From NCBI RefSeq assembly GCF_000283155.1, contig NW_004454195.1, positions 4,598,569-4,662,568 of the forward strand: DNA of 64,000 nucleotides, written 5' to 3'. This document shows, one piece after another, positions 44,283 through 55,786 of this stretch (the first letter of the stretch is position 1; each line of letters opens with the position of its first letter). Below the pieces are notes generated by a model. That model saw nothing but the letters and a program-made list of their open reading frames with translations. It did no database searches and had not been told where the DNA came from. The stretch is from Ceratotherium simum simum. Lineage: Eukaryota > Chordata > Mammalia > Perissodactyla > Rhinocerotidae. The translations under genes were made by a program, and so were the position numbers.

Positions 44283-45240
44283 AGCTGCTTGGTCAATAAG
44301 TTTATTGTCTTGATCTGAAAAATCTTCACAGAAAATTGTGGTTTGGTTTAGCTCCCAGGGGCCCACTCTTGAGCTCTGAGGAAGCTTGCCTTCTTGTGAG
44401 CTACTCCATCTTTCTCCCGAGCAAGAGACATTTTGGAACAGTTTCACTTCTTCTTTTTAACTTCCTTCTTAGGCTTCTTCTCATAGACTGGATTCTCTCA
44501 TATAACAGTACGAGTTTTCTTGTATACCTCCTCCATCACGTCTGGAGTTACATTGTTCTTTATGTATTGTGAGAATTGTTTCTTGTAAGCATCTTCATCC
44601 TTTTCCATTAGATAACGCATATCATCTGCAACGTCTGACCCATGACGTGCTTCCGATGTACTTCCGCACTGAATTCCTTACTTTCTGTATCATAACTAGG
44701 GAATCATTGGGTACAGGGACGGATTGACAAGGTTCCATCCACAACTCCCCTCAGGAACCCCCAAAATTTGTTTCCAGTAGTCATTCTGGCAAGGCCTGCA
44801 TTCAAATAGCAGGCAAAGGCACCAGGTTGACCGTGACTGCTTTCTTCACTGTACTTATCTCTGGTCACTTCCACTTGGCCTTCATAGATCTTGTCCATGC
44901 CAAACCTATTGAGAAGCCTGCAGGCCAGCAGCAGGCCAGTGCAATAAGCTGCAGCATACTTTGTCAGGCAAACCTTCCCAGCATATTTTGGGAGTTCATG
45001 TGCATTAGCAGCACAGACTATCATATCCTCTTCTATACGGGCATAAGCAATCTGACAAATGATATCTCTGTTGGTCACATGAACTATCATCCTATATTTG
45101 AGTGTGTTGTATTTATTTTTGTCCTGGATTACCAAGTGTTTCCAAGCATAGTAATCAGTTTTAACCTCTTGTTTTCTTCCAAATTTCACTTGGTATCTAT
45201 TGAAGCAGGCGTTATTCTGGATACCTTTAACAGAGACTGA
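44283..45240 (-). pseudogene. RPL5: RPL5 (uL18) processed pseudogene
   Basis: This is an intronless retrocopy of ribosomal protein L5, a 60S subunit protein that binds 5S rRNA. Residues 18-178 read open (45189 down to 44707) without an indel; about four fifths match the human protein as I remember it, including '[10 protein letters not shown]' and '[17 protein letters not shown]'. The codon for Arg179 is TGA (44704-44706), a nonsense change, and at least one 1-nt deletion follows near 44630. Residues 3-17 are readable without stops but the initiator ATG is lost. The normal stop (near 44348), an AATAAA signal (TTTATT on plus, 44301-44306) and a poly-A remnant (plus-strand T run, 44273-44282) are present. 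Several Arg to Trp, His or Cys changes are CpG decay. It is non-functional as a ribosomal protein. Confidence 0.95.
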
Positions 45241-45254
45241 TGTCTGTGGCTTGC

Positions 45255-45670
45255 CATAATCTTCTTTTTTGGAGGTTTTTACACTTTATTTCTCTATCTA
45301 TTTAATATTTATTCTATTATATTTTTAAATTCTAAGAGCTCATTAAGTCTTCTGAATGTTCTTTTTTAAGAGCATTCTGTTCTTGTTCCATGGATGCAAT
45401 ATTGTCTCTTATTTCTCTGAGAGTTTTTCTTGTTTTGTTTTACATTTTCTTCTGCTTCCTGAGTGGTCTCTTCCCTCTGTGATGTGTATTAATTTTGGAT
45501 TTTGCCTTTTTATGTTAGATATTTTTTCAAATATCTGTTACTCCTTGGCTGTCTATTTTCAAGAGAAGTCCTGAAAAGCTAATGGCAGCCCAGAGTGTAT
45601 GGGTCAGATTTGCAACTGATGAGAGTCACTGTAGGGTGATCTGGTGTTTTGTTGGGTCCCCACAACAGTC
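45255..45670 (-). mobile_element. possible continuation of old LINE fragment
   Basis: T-rich, with 'TTTTTACACTTTATTTCTCTATC' and 'TTATTTCTCTGAGAGTTTTTC'. It resembles the reverse of an L1/HAL1 5' half, as on the left of the pseudogene. Low certainty. Confidence 0.3.
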
Positions 45671-45678
45671 AATATCTT

Positions 45679-46168
45679 CATTAGTTTTCTATTGCAGCAA
45701 TAACAAATTACCACAAACTTGGCAGCTTAAAACAACAAAAATTTATCACCTTACAGTTCTGGAAGTCAGAGTCTGATACAGTCTTGCTGGGCTAAGATTG
45801 GGGTGTTGGCAGGGCTGCATTCCTTTCTAAAGACTCTATGGAAGAACTTGTTTCCTTCCCTTTTCCAGCTTCTAGAAGCCACTTGTATTCCTTGGCTTTT
45901 AGCTCCCTTCCTCCAGCTTCAAAGCCGGTAACAGTGGGTCAAGTCCTTTTCACATCACTCTGACCTCTTCTGCCTCTCTCTTGCACTTCTAAGGACCATG
46001 GTGACTACATTGGGCCCACTTGGATAACCCAGGACACTCTCTCTATGTCAAGGTCAGCCGATTAGCCACCTTAATTCCATCTGCCAACTTAATTCCCTTT
46101 TGCTGTGTAACCTAACACATTCACGGGTTTCAAGGATTAGGACATGGACATTATTCTGCCTAACACAG
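45679..46168 (-). mobile_element. Solo LTR, MaLR/MLT-like, minus strand
   Basis: 'CATTAGTTTTCTATTGCAGCAATAACAAATTACCACAAACTTGGC', 'GGCAGGGCTGCATTCC', 'CTTCCTCCAGCTTCAAAGCC', 'CATTGGGCCCACTTGGATAACCCAGGA', and the end 'TTCTGCCTAACACA'. About 490 bp, near full length. Confidence 0.75.
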
Positions 46169-46488
46169 TATCTGTAGATACTTTCTCTTGCACTGATCAG
46201 TTTACCCAAAGAGGAAGCTTCCTTTCTCATGCCAGTGCATGAGCAATCCTGGCTGCCGGCATCCTAGGAGTGAGAGGAAGATGGTGCTGGTGGTTCCTCT
46301 ATTTGGTTTGTAGATGCCCCCCTTAGTCTCCCTGGTCCCAAACGTCACGAGTGCTTTCAGCTATGCCCAGTGTTCCCTAGTCCAGGACCTTCTCATTCAA
46401 CCTCTTTTGAGAATAAACCTCCAGTCTTGTACTGAGTAGGGAAGGGATAGTCGCTGGCAGTGTAAGAAACTGTAGGGAATCTAGATCA
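46169..46488. other. unique sequence, nothing recognised
   Basis: No supported feature. Confidence 0.35.
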
Positions 46489-46741
46489 AATTACTTCTTC
46501 TTCTTCTTTTTTTTAATTTTTATTTATTTTATTTTATTTTCCCCCCAAAGCCCCAAAGCCCCAGTAGATAGTTGTATGTCATAGTTGCACATCCTTCTAG
46601 TTGCTGTATGTGGGACGTGGCCTCAGCACGGCCAGAGAAGTGGTGTGTCAGTGCGTGCCCGGGATCCAAACCCAGGCCGCCAGCAGCGGAGCGCGCGCAC
46701 TTAACCGCTAAGCCATGGGGCCGGCCCCCGAATTACTTCTT
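46489..46741 (-). mobile_element. ERE SINE, minus strand
   Basis: Body 46500-46730: TTC/TTTTATTT tail, 'CCAGTAGATAGTTGTATGTCATAG', 'TTCTAGTTGCTGTATGTGGGACG', and head ending GGGGCCGGCCCCC. The 11-bp duplication AATTACTTCTT at 46489-46499 and 46731-46741 is perfect. Same short form as 27116. The overlapping 138-codon plus frame is an artefact. Confidence 0.95.
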
Positions 46742-47859
46742 AAACAGACTTTCAACCACTCCACCTGGTTTCAGTCCTGCCCACACCCCTTCGGAGGCAG
46801 CTGGTGTCTCTATTGCTGAGACTCTCCAGGCCTCTGTGGCTCCATTAAACCTGATTTTTGGCTTTACTTGTTACAGGCTCTTGCCATTCAGCTTTCTCCT
46901 GTCTAGTAAGTCAGCTATTGCCCATCCACCTGCTCTCTGGCTTTCAAAATATTGCTATTTCCTCTTTTGTTCTCCTAGTCCTTGTTGATGTGTGTTTTAT
47001 TCTCTTACTGTCGTCTTAGTGGGAATTTGAGGGTGATTGAAGGTATAATCATGTTTTTTCTTTTTTTTAAAATCTGCCACAACTAGCTAGAAGCCCCCAT
47101 GGTTTGTAAATTTTTAGGAGCACTAAGTAATTGTGAAACCAATTACATTCTTTGTGTTCTGCGTGACAATCAGTTTCTATTACTTTTCATTAAATACCAG
47201 TGACAAGAGTTCAGAAAATTTTGTACTCCCTGTGAAGGAAAAAAACAACAAAAAAAAGGAGTGAAAGTGGCAATTACCAAGCGGCAATCTCAAAATAGTA
47301 ATGTCAAAACAGCCTTTTTTGCCTCGACCAGAATAGGTGCTCAATAGGGCATTTGTGTGAATTACATGACGCCTAAAATGTACTTCAAGAATCGTGCAGG
47401 TCCAAGCTTTAATCCTAATATCTCTAAGCACAGGCCCATGCATACTAAGTTGGTGCTGAATAAATACTTGATGAATTCATTAGTTGTTTTTTCCGAGTTG
47501 TAGCTAGAAAAGCAAGCTCACTTCTTATTCTAAATGTCTGAAATGAAATGTGAAAAGTACTACTTTCTAATCAATTTCATTGAAGGTCAAATATTGAATT
47601 CCCTGGAATGCATCAAATACAACTTTGATGTTTAATATGCTAGTGATATTGTCGGAGTAGATCAGATAAATTATGTATGGAAGATGTGGATTTCATTACC
47701 TCTTAGTTATATTAATGTTATTATCTCTCCTCCCCCACCCCCAAAGCATGCTATTTCATTAATTGTTTTACTCTTTCCTGATAACTGCTGTCTGAGGAAT
47801 GAAAGCTTGGCCAAATACTATTTTGACAACGCAGGTGGGTGGGGTGGGAACATCACCTG
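46742..47859. other. unique sequence, nothing recognised
   Basis: About 1.1 kb with no gene or repeat that I can support. It is AT-rich from 47040 on. Confidence 0.35.
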
Positions 47860-48190
47860 GGTGGAGTAGAGTGGTGGCTACAACCTCAGTCTCTTTCTCT
47901 TCGCACTGTGGCTCTTTTCACAAATATTTGCTGCCCCTTTCGGGTGGCAGCAGTTTGCTCCATGTGAATGTCTGTAAGAGGTGTTGGGAGCTCGCGCTGG
48001 GTTACCAGGGGCCTCCAGGCATCTAGCAGTTTGCTCAGACCCGCGGCCAACACAGCAACTTGGCAGGCTCCAAAGGAGGACTAGTTGGCCGCTCTCAGAA
48101 GCCTTCTTCCAGCCTTGGGCTAATGTCTCCATCGTTTTCGGCTTTGTTGACACCTAAAAGCAGCAGCTGCAGCCAGCACCACCATGACAC
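47860..48190. promoter_or_regulatory. CpG-retaining unique patch
   Basis: CpGs cluster at 47990-48145 (including GCTCGCGCTGGG and CCCGCGGCC) in a GC-rich, repeat-free stretch. A 91-codon minus frame (47878-48153), rich in Lys and Ser, covers it but has no known domain. It may be a small regulatory element or a noncoding exon; the composition is seen, the role is inference. Confidence 0.25.
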
Positions 48191-48544
48191 AGAAGTTGTG
48201 TTAGCAAGGTCTACTTCTGCTCTGAAATGCTACTAATTAGCTGTTAATACATGACATCTTCACGCACATACCTCAGTGCAAAGAACAGCCAGTTCAATGC
48301 ACGCATAAAAAGCTGACAACAAAAGTGAGAAAGAATGAATGGTTATGATACATTTTGTTCCTTCAGAGTAAAAAAATAAATTATTTGATAAATTGTATAT
48401 AGTCGAACTTTGTTATACCATGTTTCTGATTCCAAACATGGGACCTCATCTGGAATGCTTGGTGGGTGAGAAAACAGAAGAAGAAAAAATATTTCTTTTT
48501 AATCTGTTCTGCAAAGATATAAAAGGAATTGAAGAGATACTTAT
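48191..48544. other. unique sequence, nothing recognised
   Basis: No feature supported. Confidence 0.35.
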
Positions 48545-48695
48545 TAAAACCTCAACTAGCTTTGTGACCTTGGCCACACAATCTTTCTTCTTTTAGGACC
48601 TCAATTTTTCTCACTTATAAATGTGGGGATTAGATTATTTATATATTGAACTAAGAGGTCTCTTTCAATGCTAAAAGCCTGAGATTCTAAGATAG
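48545..48695 (+). mobile_element. MIR SINE fragment
   Basis: 'CTTTGTGACCTTGGCCACACAATC', 'GACCTCAATTTTTCTCACTTATAAATGTGGGGATTAGA', 'CTCTTTCAATGCTAAAAGCCTGAGATTCTAAG'. Confidence 0.75.
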
Positions 48696-50029
48696 GCCAC
48701 TTTCCCGAGGCACTGGAGACAAAAGCCTGTGAAAAACACATCTCCCATTAGATAAGGATTTATTATTTCCATCTCGGATTTAGCATCTTTATACACATAT
48801 AGGTGTCAGAAATTTGTAATGAATCAGGAATATGCAAGATTTAGTAGAAAGAAACAATATATTGGTGTTTTTAAAATAGCAATATTATTGTTTGATGAGC
48901 TCTGTGCTTTGGGAAATTGTCATCTAGTACCAAAGAAAACGTTTACCATATTTATTTTTTCCTTTCATTATCCCAAGCACAACTTTGTAACTGTAACTGT
49001 GACTGGTCCACCTCTCAGCTCTTGGGACTGGAGATTTGGAACTGCATGGGAAGGAAATCAGAGGGTTGTCTTGTGCTGTACTTCTCAGCACACAAAGTGC
49101 TTTATCACATTTTATCTCATGCAAAATCTCATTTCTTACAATCAGAAAGACACACAACTTGAAAGAACGTTTTTTCACAGACATTTTGAAAGCTGAGTTT
49201 CTCTTTTGTGGGTGGTAGATGAAAGCTCGATGTTTGATTACTCAAGACCTTGTGGTAAAGATGAATATTCCATTTCACTTCAGCCCAGCACAGCCAATTT
49301 TCCTGATGGAAAGTTGATTAAATGGACAGATAAAATAAGACACCAAGGAGAGATAACTGGCCTAGGAGCCTCAAGGGAGCAGAGCTCAAGCCTAACTCTG
49401 TTATCAACTAACTAGATGGGCGGTTTAAGGTGAATTACTTTCCTTCCTGGACCTCAGTGTCGCTACTGGGTGTGTAATGCCCATGTCACTGCATTCTTGG
49501 CAAGATCTCCTTGGGTAGCTTGCTTTGTGGAATAATGCCAGACTCGAATTTTTTGCTCTCTTCTTTCAAATTTCTGGGAATAGCTTAAATAAAGAGAGGT
49601 GTGATTACTACAAAATTATTTTAATATGTTAATTACCATAAATAAAAATTAATTCCATGGTTGAGAAATGAAGATACAATGCCACCAAATTCCACATCTC
49701 ATATGTTTCGAACCCAGCTACTGATAGCCTAAAATGCCAGTATTCATCACATTCCAGCTTCCTTAACACTTTTTGGTCCTCCTCTTGCTCATGCTGCAGT
49801 GCTCTGGTATTTCCTGCCCTTCCAGAATCTTCCAACTGCATTATACTTTATGGACACTGACCTCAGGGGGCTCTTCCATGGTGACTGGAAACCACCAGCA
49901 CATAAGCTATTGACATTCTCTGCTCTCACCAAGGAGAAGGGAACATGCCCTTTAGCATACAATTTTGATCATCTTCTTCTCCCTTTTAATGATTTTTTTT
50001 TTATTATCCGGACAGAGCATTGATTTGGG
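48696..50029. other. mostly unique sequence with a MIR scrap
   Basis: A MIR-like piece lies at about 49385-49460 ('TCAACTAACTAGATGGGCGG', 'CTTCCTGGACCTCAGTGTC'). The 125-codon plus frame (48819-49196) and others nearby have no domains or splice context. Confidence 0.35.
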
Positions 50030-50400
50030 TCTTGTTTGAGAGTTCATTATAATTCTCCAGTCCCTGCTCTTTTCTATGACTATATTAAATTAGGATTAGG
50101 TTTGGCTGTGAATAATGAAACCGTAAATAATGAAGACCTAAATGAGACAGAAGACTTACTTCTTTTTCACGTAAAAGAAGTCTGGAGGAGGCATCTTCAG
50201 AAAGTCGTCATAGATTCCCTCTCAGCTAGAAGGAGAAAGGGTCCAAAAGGGGACACCTTCTTACTTTAAAAACCATTTGGAAGTTATATGTGGCACTTCT
50301 GCTTACATCTCATTGACCAGAACTTAGTCACATGTTCTAAGACACCTAGCTGGTGTCTGGAAAGACACCTTAGGCTGGAAAGATGTAGTCTTCATTCCAG
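50030..50400 (+). mobile_element. ancient mammal-wide repeat, family not named
   Basis: 'TTGGCTGTGAATAATGAAACCGTAAATAATGAAGACC', 'TTTTTCACGTAAAAGAAGTCTGGAGG' and 'CTTCTGCTTACATCTCATTGACCAGAACTTAGTCACATG' belong to an old interspersed repeat I recognise but cannot name with confidence. Confidence 0.5.
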
Positions 50401-51099
50401 GCAGTCACGAGCAGAGCTAAATGAGTGTTGTGGGGGAAGATCACTAGGATGTGACCCAGAGCAAATATCCTGAAGAATTCTTTCACTATCAAATATTCAT
50501 GAGCTATTTCTTTGGGAAGGATACAAGATTAAGTTAGGGAGGACAATTTAAAGAGGACATAAGTTAGACAAAAGACAACCTCAAGGTATGTTAGACTGCT
50601 TCAATTATGTCTTAACACATCCATGCAGAATGTGTTAACCTATCAGAGTGATACAAGGTGGCTGGTGGTTATGGGTTAACTAGAAAAGTTTTCATGGATA
50701 AATTTTGTCCAAAATCAAAAAGATGGGAAAGATATAATTTGGTAGGATAATGAGGCAGGCTGTTTCAGGAATGAGCAGAGTTGTTCTTTAACAAAACCAT
50801 AAAGTGAAAAGATGTTCTCTTCAGTGCCCTTCACTTCTAACCCCTACATACTTTCCCTCCCTTTCAACACTATTCCCTTCATGAGCATATGATGGTGTGT
50901 CCATGTGTGCATGCACACACACATACACACCCATACACGAAGGTGCACACTAATGTTTTCATGAACCATATTTGAGAAAAAAACTGAATCTGTTAACCTA
51001 ATTAACTCATCTATTTAAGACTTACTACCCATTCCAGTAGTATTGTGCAAATTAAATTAAAATTAAAAAGTTCTCAGGAGTAAATGTTGTTTCAATTCT
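50401..51099. other. unique sequence with short CA runs
   Basis: A CACACACACATACACACCC run lies at about 50914-50932. Nothing else recognised. Confidence 0.35.
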
Positions 51100-51300
51100 A
51101 GTCGATAAATGCTTTAGAGACTATTTCTGACAGAACTCTATGAGGATGAAAAAGAATACAATCTGTTTCTGCCCTCAAAGAGATTACACTCTGGTAGATA
51201 GAAAGCCATGCACATACCTTCCAATACAAGAAAGTGAGATGAGAAAGTACCCTGATCGAGGCTATTCTGTAAGAAATGTCATCTGGAGGTAGCACAAAGA
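51100..51300 (-). mobile_element. L2 LINE fragment, minus strand
   Basis: 'CTGTTTCTGCCCTCAAAGAGATTACACTCTGGTAGATAGA' is a reversed L2 3' region. Diverged. The 106-codon minus frame over it is repeat-derived. Confidence 0.55.
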
Positions 51301-51779
51301 CTGGAGGTTGAAGAGACAGGATCCAGGCAGACAAACTTGGAGGCTGGCTTAAGTCCAGATCAGAGCTAACAAAGACCCGAACAAAGTTAGCAGGAATTGA
51401 GAAGACAGAATGTATCACTAATGGTGGAATTTCAAATGAAAAGTAGGTGGGACACTACCTTTCTAGGCACTTCTCAGGTAACATGATATTAGGCCCCACA
51501 CTTCCCGATGATGTGTGTGACCCCTGAATCCAAGCTCAGAGAGACAGAGGGAGGGGATGCAGGGAAAACTTAGTAAACCAAAATGTAAGAAGAGCAACCG
51601 AACCATAGGCTTTCAGAGGTGAAGGGGCCCTGGGGATCATCTATAATAAGACTCACATTTTTTACACATGAATAAACAGGTTTTGGGGACAGAGTGGTAG
51701 CAAAAGAGATGTGGGACCTGCCCTCCCTAGTATTAGTGTCTTAGCAGGGGAAATGATATTAACTCTCCAAAAACACCAT
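51301..51779. other. unique sequence, nothing recognised
   Basis: No feature supported. The part near 51610-51720 may be a MIR scrap ('GGGGATCATCTATAATAAGACTCACATTTTTTACACATGA'). Confidence 0.35.
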
Positions 51780-52755
51780 GTGGAAAGTCACAAGACACAT
51801 GGCAAACTGGGGGAAATAGTTGCAACACATATCAGAGATAAACGGCTAATCTCCTTAATAAAAAGCATCTAGATAACAGGAAGGAAAAGATTAAGCACCC
51901 AATAGGAAATGGGCAAGAAATGTGGACAGGCATTTCATACACACAAAAACTACAAATGGTCCTTAAGCACATGAAAAGATACTCAACCGTACTCAAAATA
52001 AGAAAGATGCACGTTAAAACTGCACTGAGTACTGTGTCTCACCTCCCAATCAAAAGTTGGACAACGCTAATGGGGAAGCTCTGGAGAAACGGACACTCGT
52101 GGTTTGTTGATGAAGGTGCAAAATGATACAGCCGACAAGGAGGGCAATGTGGTGATATCTACCAAAATTACTGATGCCTTTATCCTTGGATCCAGCAATC
52201 CTCCTTATGGATATTTACCTACATATAACCTGCACATGCATAAAATAACATACAGAGACGTGCACACATGGGGTTATTAATTGTAGCTTTCTTTGTAATA
52301 GCAAAAGATTGAAAACAACTTAACTGCCAGCTTAAGGAACTGGTTCCATAAACAATGGAAGGGTTACACAGTGGAATTGTATGCTGCTGTAAAGAGAAGG
52401 AGAGACGTTCTTTATGTCTTCGTATAGAATAAGCTACAAAGTATACTGTTAGGGAGGAAAAAGCATGATGTAGAATATGTATAACGTATGCTATCTTTTG
52501 TGTTAAAAAGGGGGAAATGAGATATATTTTTGCTTTTGTCCTTGCAAAAAGAAATACCGTAAAGATAAATAAGAAACTAATAAAAAAAAGTTTCCCTCTA
52601 AAGGGAGAGGTAATGGGGTAGATAAGAACAGGCATCAAAGCTAGATAGCTTAGTATATATCTTTTTATTTCATTTAGATTTTTTAACCATGTAAATATGT
52701 TAACAATTACAAAAAATAACCACACTATAAAATTAAAAATGGCAACTGTGACAAA
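51780..52755 (+). mobile_element. Old L1 LINE, ORF2 end and 3' UTR
   Basis: 'AACGGCTAATCTCCTTAATAAAAAGC', 'GGAAATGGGCAAGAAATGTGGACAGGCATTTCA', 'CTCACCTCCCAATCAAAAGTTGGACAA' and 'CAATGGAAGGGTTACACAGTGGAATTGTATGCTGCTGTAAAGAG' mark the end of L1 ORF2, followed by a 3' UTR to about 52755. The 168-codon minus frame at 52219-52725 is antisense to the L1 and not a gene. Confidence 0.82.
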
Positions 52756-52769
52756 TATTTAAATGAGAC

Positions 52770-53115
52770 ATTCATAGTAGTACCATAGCCAGGGAAGATT
52801 TGCCCTAATCAGAGAGGTCAGGGAAGGCTTCCTGGAGGAAGTGGCTCTAGAGTTGAGATCTGAAGAATGAATAGGAGTTAATGGGTTCAAAGAGCAGGGC
52901 AGAGAAGGAAGCCTAGGCAAAGGCCCTGTGATGGAAAGGAAAATGGTGCTTATGAAGAACTGAAAGCCAGCAGTAGAGCTTTGCAAGCTGTGAGATGAGG
53001 CTGGACCAATAAGGGCAGGCTAGACCACGTGGGGCTTGCAGGCCATGCTGAGAAATGTTTTTTATCCTAAGAGCAGTAAGAAGCTGTTGGAGGGTTTTAA
53101 GCAGGCAGACAGGAG
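52770..53115 (-). mobile_element. L2 LINE fragment, minus strand
   Basis: Reversed L2 reverse-transcriptase end: 'GGTCAGGGAAGGCTTCCTGGAGGAAGTGGC', 'GCAAAGGCCCTGTGATGG', 'GGCTTGCAGGCCATGCTGAGAAATG', 'AAGAAGCTGTTGGAGGGTTTTAAGCAGG'. Fairly well preserved text. Confidence 0.75.
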
Positions 53116-53396
53116 GAGGTCTGGGGGAGTTTGTACTTTAATCAGAAGAATATTCATAGTCACTGAAGACTGCAGAGGAAAGGTGTGGTGTGGTCACTAC
53201 ACTTGTTCCTAGAAAGAACTGTCAGTCCCCCGTCTCCCAAATTCACCTGTAAAATCACATGCAATGCTTGCTAACAACATTCCTTGTATTTCAATTATGA
53301 TCAATCAGTTGCTATTTGCTAAAAACATTACACAAATTGCACAAAGGATAAAGTTGTTATAGTCTAATTTACATTGGAACTTATCTGCGTTTCTAG
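53116..53396. other. unique sequence upstream of candidate exon
   Basis: No repeat recognised after the L2 ends. The last 40 bases (TCTAATTTAC, then CTTATCTGCGTTTCTAG) make a plausible branch point and acceptor for the candidate exon. Confidence 0.35.
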
Positions 53397-53453
53397 GCAA
53401 CGCCATTGCACTGGATAACGATGGCTCCGACCCTCAGAATCTTTCACAATCTG
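53397..53453 (+). other. candidate 57-nt micro-exon
   Basis: An acceptor (TTTCTAG/G) and a consensus donor (CTG/GTAAGTG) bound exactly 57 nt, a multiple of three. Two of three plus frames are open: one reads ATPLHWITMAPTLRIFHNL, the other (phase 2) NAIALDNDGSDPQNLSQS. Three CpGs remain in this short piece despite the CpG-poor background. It lies outside repeats. I do not recognise either peptide. It could be a cassette exon of a long gene spanning the window, or chance. Confidence 0.3.
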
Positions 53454-54644
53454 GTAAGTGAAATGAACGAGGGAACCAATTTCTGTGTGTTCAGACCAGC
53501 ATCTCAGCCTATTAGACCCAGCCTGGGAATAAAACCCATTTTTAATGCACCATTTGATAAGAACACAACCTCAGTATGTGTTGTAATTAGAGAGGTAATT
53601 AGAACTTCACTAGAACCTCTTAAGACTAGTAATACATTTGAAATTCACCTAGAATGAACATTGCATTATCTAAGACCAATCCAAGGTATTTTCCTTCCAA
53701 CTTTACCTTGCTCCTCTCCCTACCCCAAAGCTTTTACAATCTAAGTGTGAAAAGATAAGAATTTTACAGGTAGTGCATATCACAGAAGGCTGATGGGTTC
53801 AGTTGAAAATTGCTTTACAGTTATTTGAAAAGGAGAAAAAAGAACAAGTCTAATTTTGAAAACCAGCTTCAGAGGCGGAGTATATAGAAGACGAAGTGTG
53901 AGTCATATACACAGAGAGAAAAAACTGCCCTTGCATGAACCCACTCATAAAATGTTAATATATGCATAAGAAAATTGTGTTCCTTAATCTCTGAAGAAAC
54001 ACTTATCACTAAGAACCCTTTAATTCTTTTCCTGTGCTTGATTTATTAGCTTATGAAATTATGTTAATAACCTTCATGTTAATGGTTTGGGGGCTCAAAT
54101 GACCTGATTTTAATAATGAAGTAATGTATGCAATAAATGCAATCAGCATCTATGAATCTCACTTAACAGAACATGTTGGTGATTAGCCAATGCTCAGACA
54201 AGTGACTGTCAGCATGGGGCTATGCATGTGCTTCTGCGGAGAAAATAGATCTCGCTGATGGCTGCGGAGGTGGGGGCTACTCAAGGCACGTGATTTGAGC
54301 TGCAGCCCTTGGCTGCAAAAGCTGTGCCAGGGAGGTTGAGACCGAATTTGAAATTAATTTACAAACTGTAAAATGAGTCTGATCTTTCAGTAACTGTAGA
54401 GTAAATCTACACTTGAGGTGTATCCATGACAAGGGACGTTTGTATCTTTGTTGGAGTGGAGTGACTTACTGGAAGGAAATGAGGGAGTACAGAAAACAGC
54501 AGATGAAGGAACAGCCAACAGCTTCCTGGGAGAGAGCAGAGGCCAGTAGGGGAAGGCCTCAGAGGAGGTAGAGTGGACACTTAGGAGGAACTGGGGGTTT
54601 CCAAGCCTGTCATGGTAAAATCCACATCCTAGAATGACCTGGGT
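53454..54644. other. unique sequence downstream of candidate exon
   Basis: About 1.2 kb without recognised transposons. 53470-53600 has balanced composition and is a candidate for conserved intronic sequence. 54190-54330 is GC-richer, with a CACGTG E-box at 54287-54292. No coding frame is supported. Confidence 0.35.
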
Positions 54645-54880
54645 GCCAGGAAGATTGGCCCTGAGCTAACATCTGTTGCCAATCCTCCTCTTTTTGCTTG
54701 AGGAAGACTGTCCCTCAGCTAAGATCTGTGCCCATCTTCCTCTATTTTGCATGTGGGACGTCGCCACAGCATGGCCTGATGAGTGGTGTGTAGGTTTCGC
54801 ACCCGGGATCTGAACCTGTGAATCCCAGGCCGCTGAAGCGAAACACCCAAACTAAACCATTAGGCCACCAGGCCAGCCCC
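54645..54880 (-). mobile_element. ERE SINE, older copy, minus strand
   Basis: Tail modules 'GAAGATTGGCCCTGAGCTAACATC' and 'GAGGAAGACTGTCCCTCAGC', 'GTGGGACGTCGCCACAGCATGGCCTGATGAG', and head ending in CCACCAGGCCAGCCCCC. It lacks the terminal T-run and I could not find a target duplication. It is more diverged than the others. Confidence 0.88.
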
Positions 54881-55786
54881 CTTGACTTTGGCTTTTGAGA
54901 GTATTATGTTGAATCACCCTTTTTGCTTTGCTTTGTCTTGTTTTTACTTTTTTCCAGTCTCTATAGATCTAAAGCTTAGAAACAACCAATTTACACTATT
55001 ATATACTCAACTTAGTGCAAAGACACACTTTAACTATGCTAGCTAGATGAGATTTTTCTCCTTTCTTTCTTCAGAGATCCCCAGGAAACCAGTTTCCATT
55101 TCTTTCTCTTATGTTATTATTTAAAAATTTCTCCCAGAAATTCTATCCCTGTCCCCACCAAAATCTATTAAATTGTTCTCCGACTTCCCAGAAATAAAGA
55201 CAGGTGTGGTCATTGCCGCCTCCTACTGACTGTGAAAAACCCCAACCAGGGTTGAGGAGAGCAGACCATGGTGCAAAAACCTGTGTTTCCAGCAGGGTCC
55301 AGACACCACAGTAGAAATATCCCAGCATCCTTGATCTTTACCCTAAACACTGATATTCCACAAGGTATGTTTTTAAATGTTCAAAAACACTGTTGGGGTA
55401 CTTGATAGAATATTATACCTCCTCCCAAGAAAGTTTTACATCAAATATGCTTTTGGCATAATGTTAAGTGAAAAGAGCAAAATATTAAATTAGGTAAACT
55501 CTAAATTGTGATGTAGTAAAGACAACATTGGCTTCAAAATCAGAGTCCTTGGGTTCCTAACTTGGCTTCTACCTTTCACTACTTGTGGAATTGGTCAGGA
55601 TACTTGACTCTTTAAGAGAGATTTATATTTATTCCTATTTTCCTGTATTTTAATGAATGGCCATTAATTTTATAAAAAAATCCTAAAGTGCATAATTTGG
55701 GAAAATATATACGGACTATACCTTGCAAGAATGTAAATCTTTAGTAGAATTTTAATTTTTCATCTCAGTTGTAAATTGGCTATGGT
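54881..55786. other. unique sequence with a MIR scrap
   Basis: 'ATTGGCTTCAAAATCAGAGTCCTTGGGTTCCTAACTTGGC' (about 55528-55567) is MIR-like. A 61-codon minus frame (55143-55328) has no support. Confidence 0.35.

Noticed and set aside
44704..45189. 161-codon frame as a functional RPL5 gene
   Set aside because: No introns, no initiator ATG, a TGA at codon 179, a later frameshift and a poly-A remnant show a dead retrocopy.
52219..52725. 168-codon minus frame, the longest in the window
   Set aside because: It is antisense to a recognisable L1 ORF2 end and 3' UTR, so it is a chance frame.
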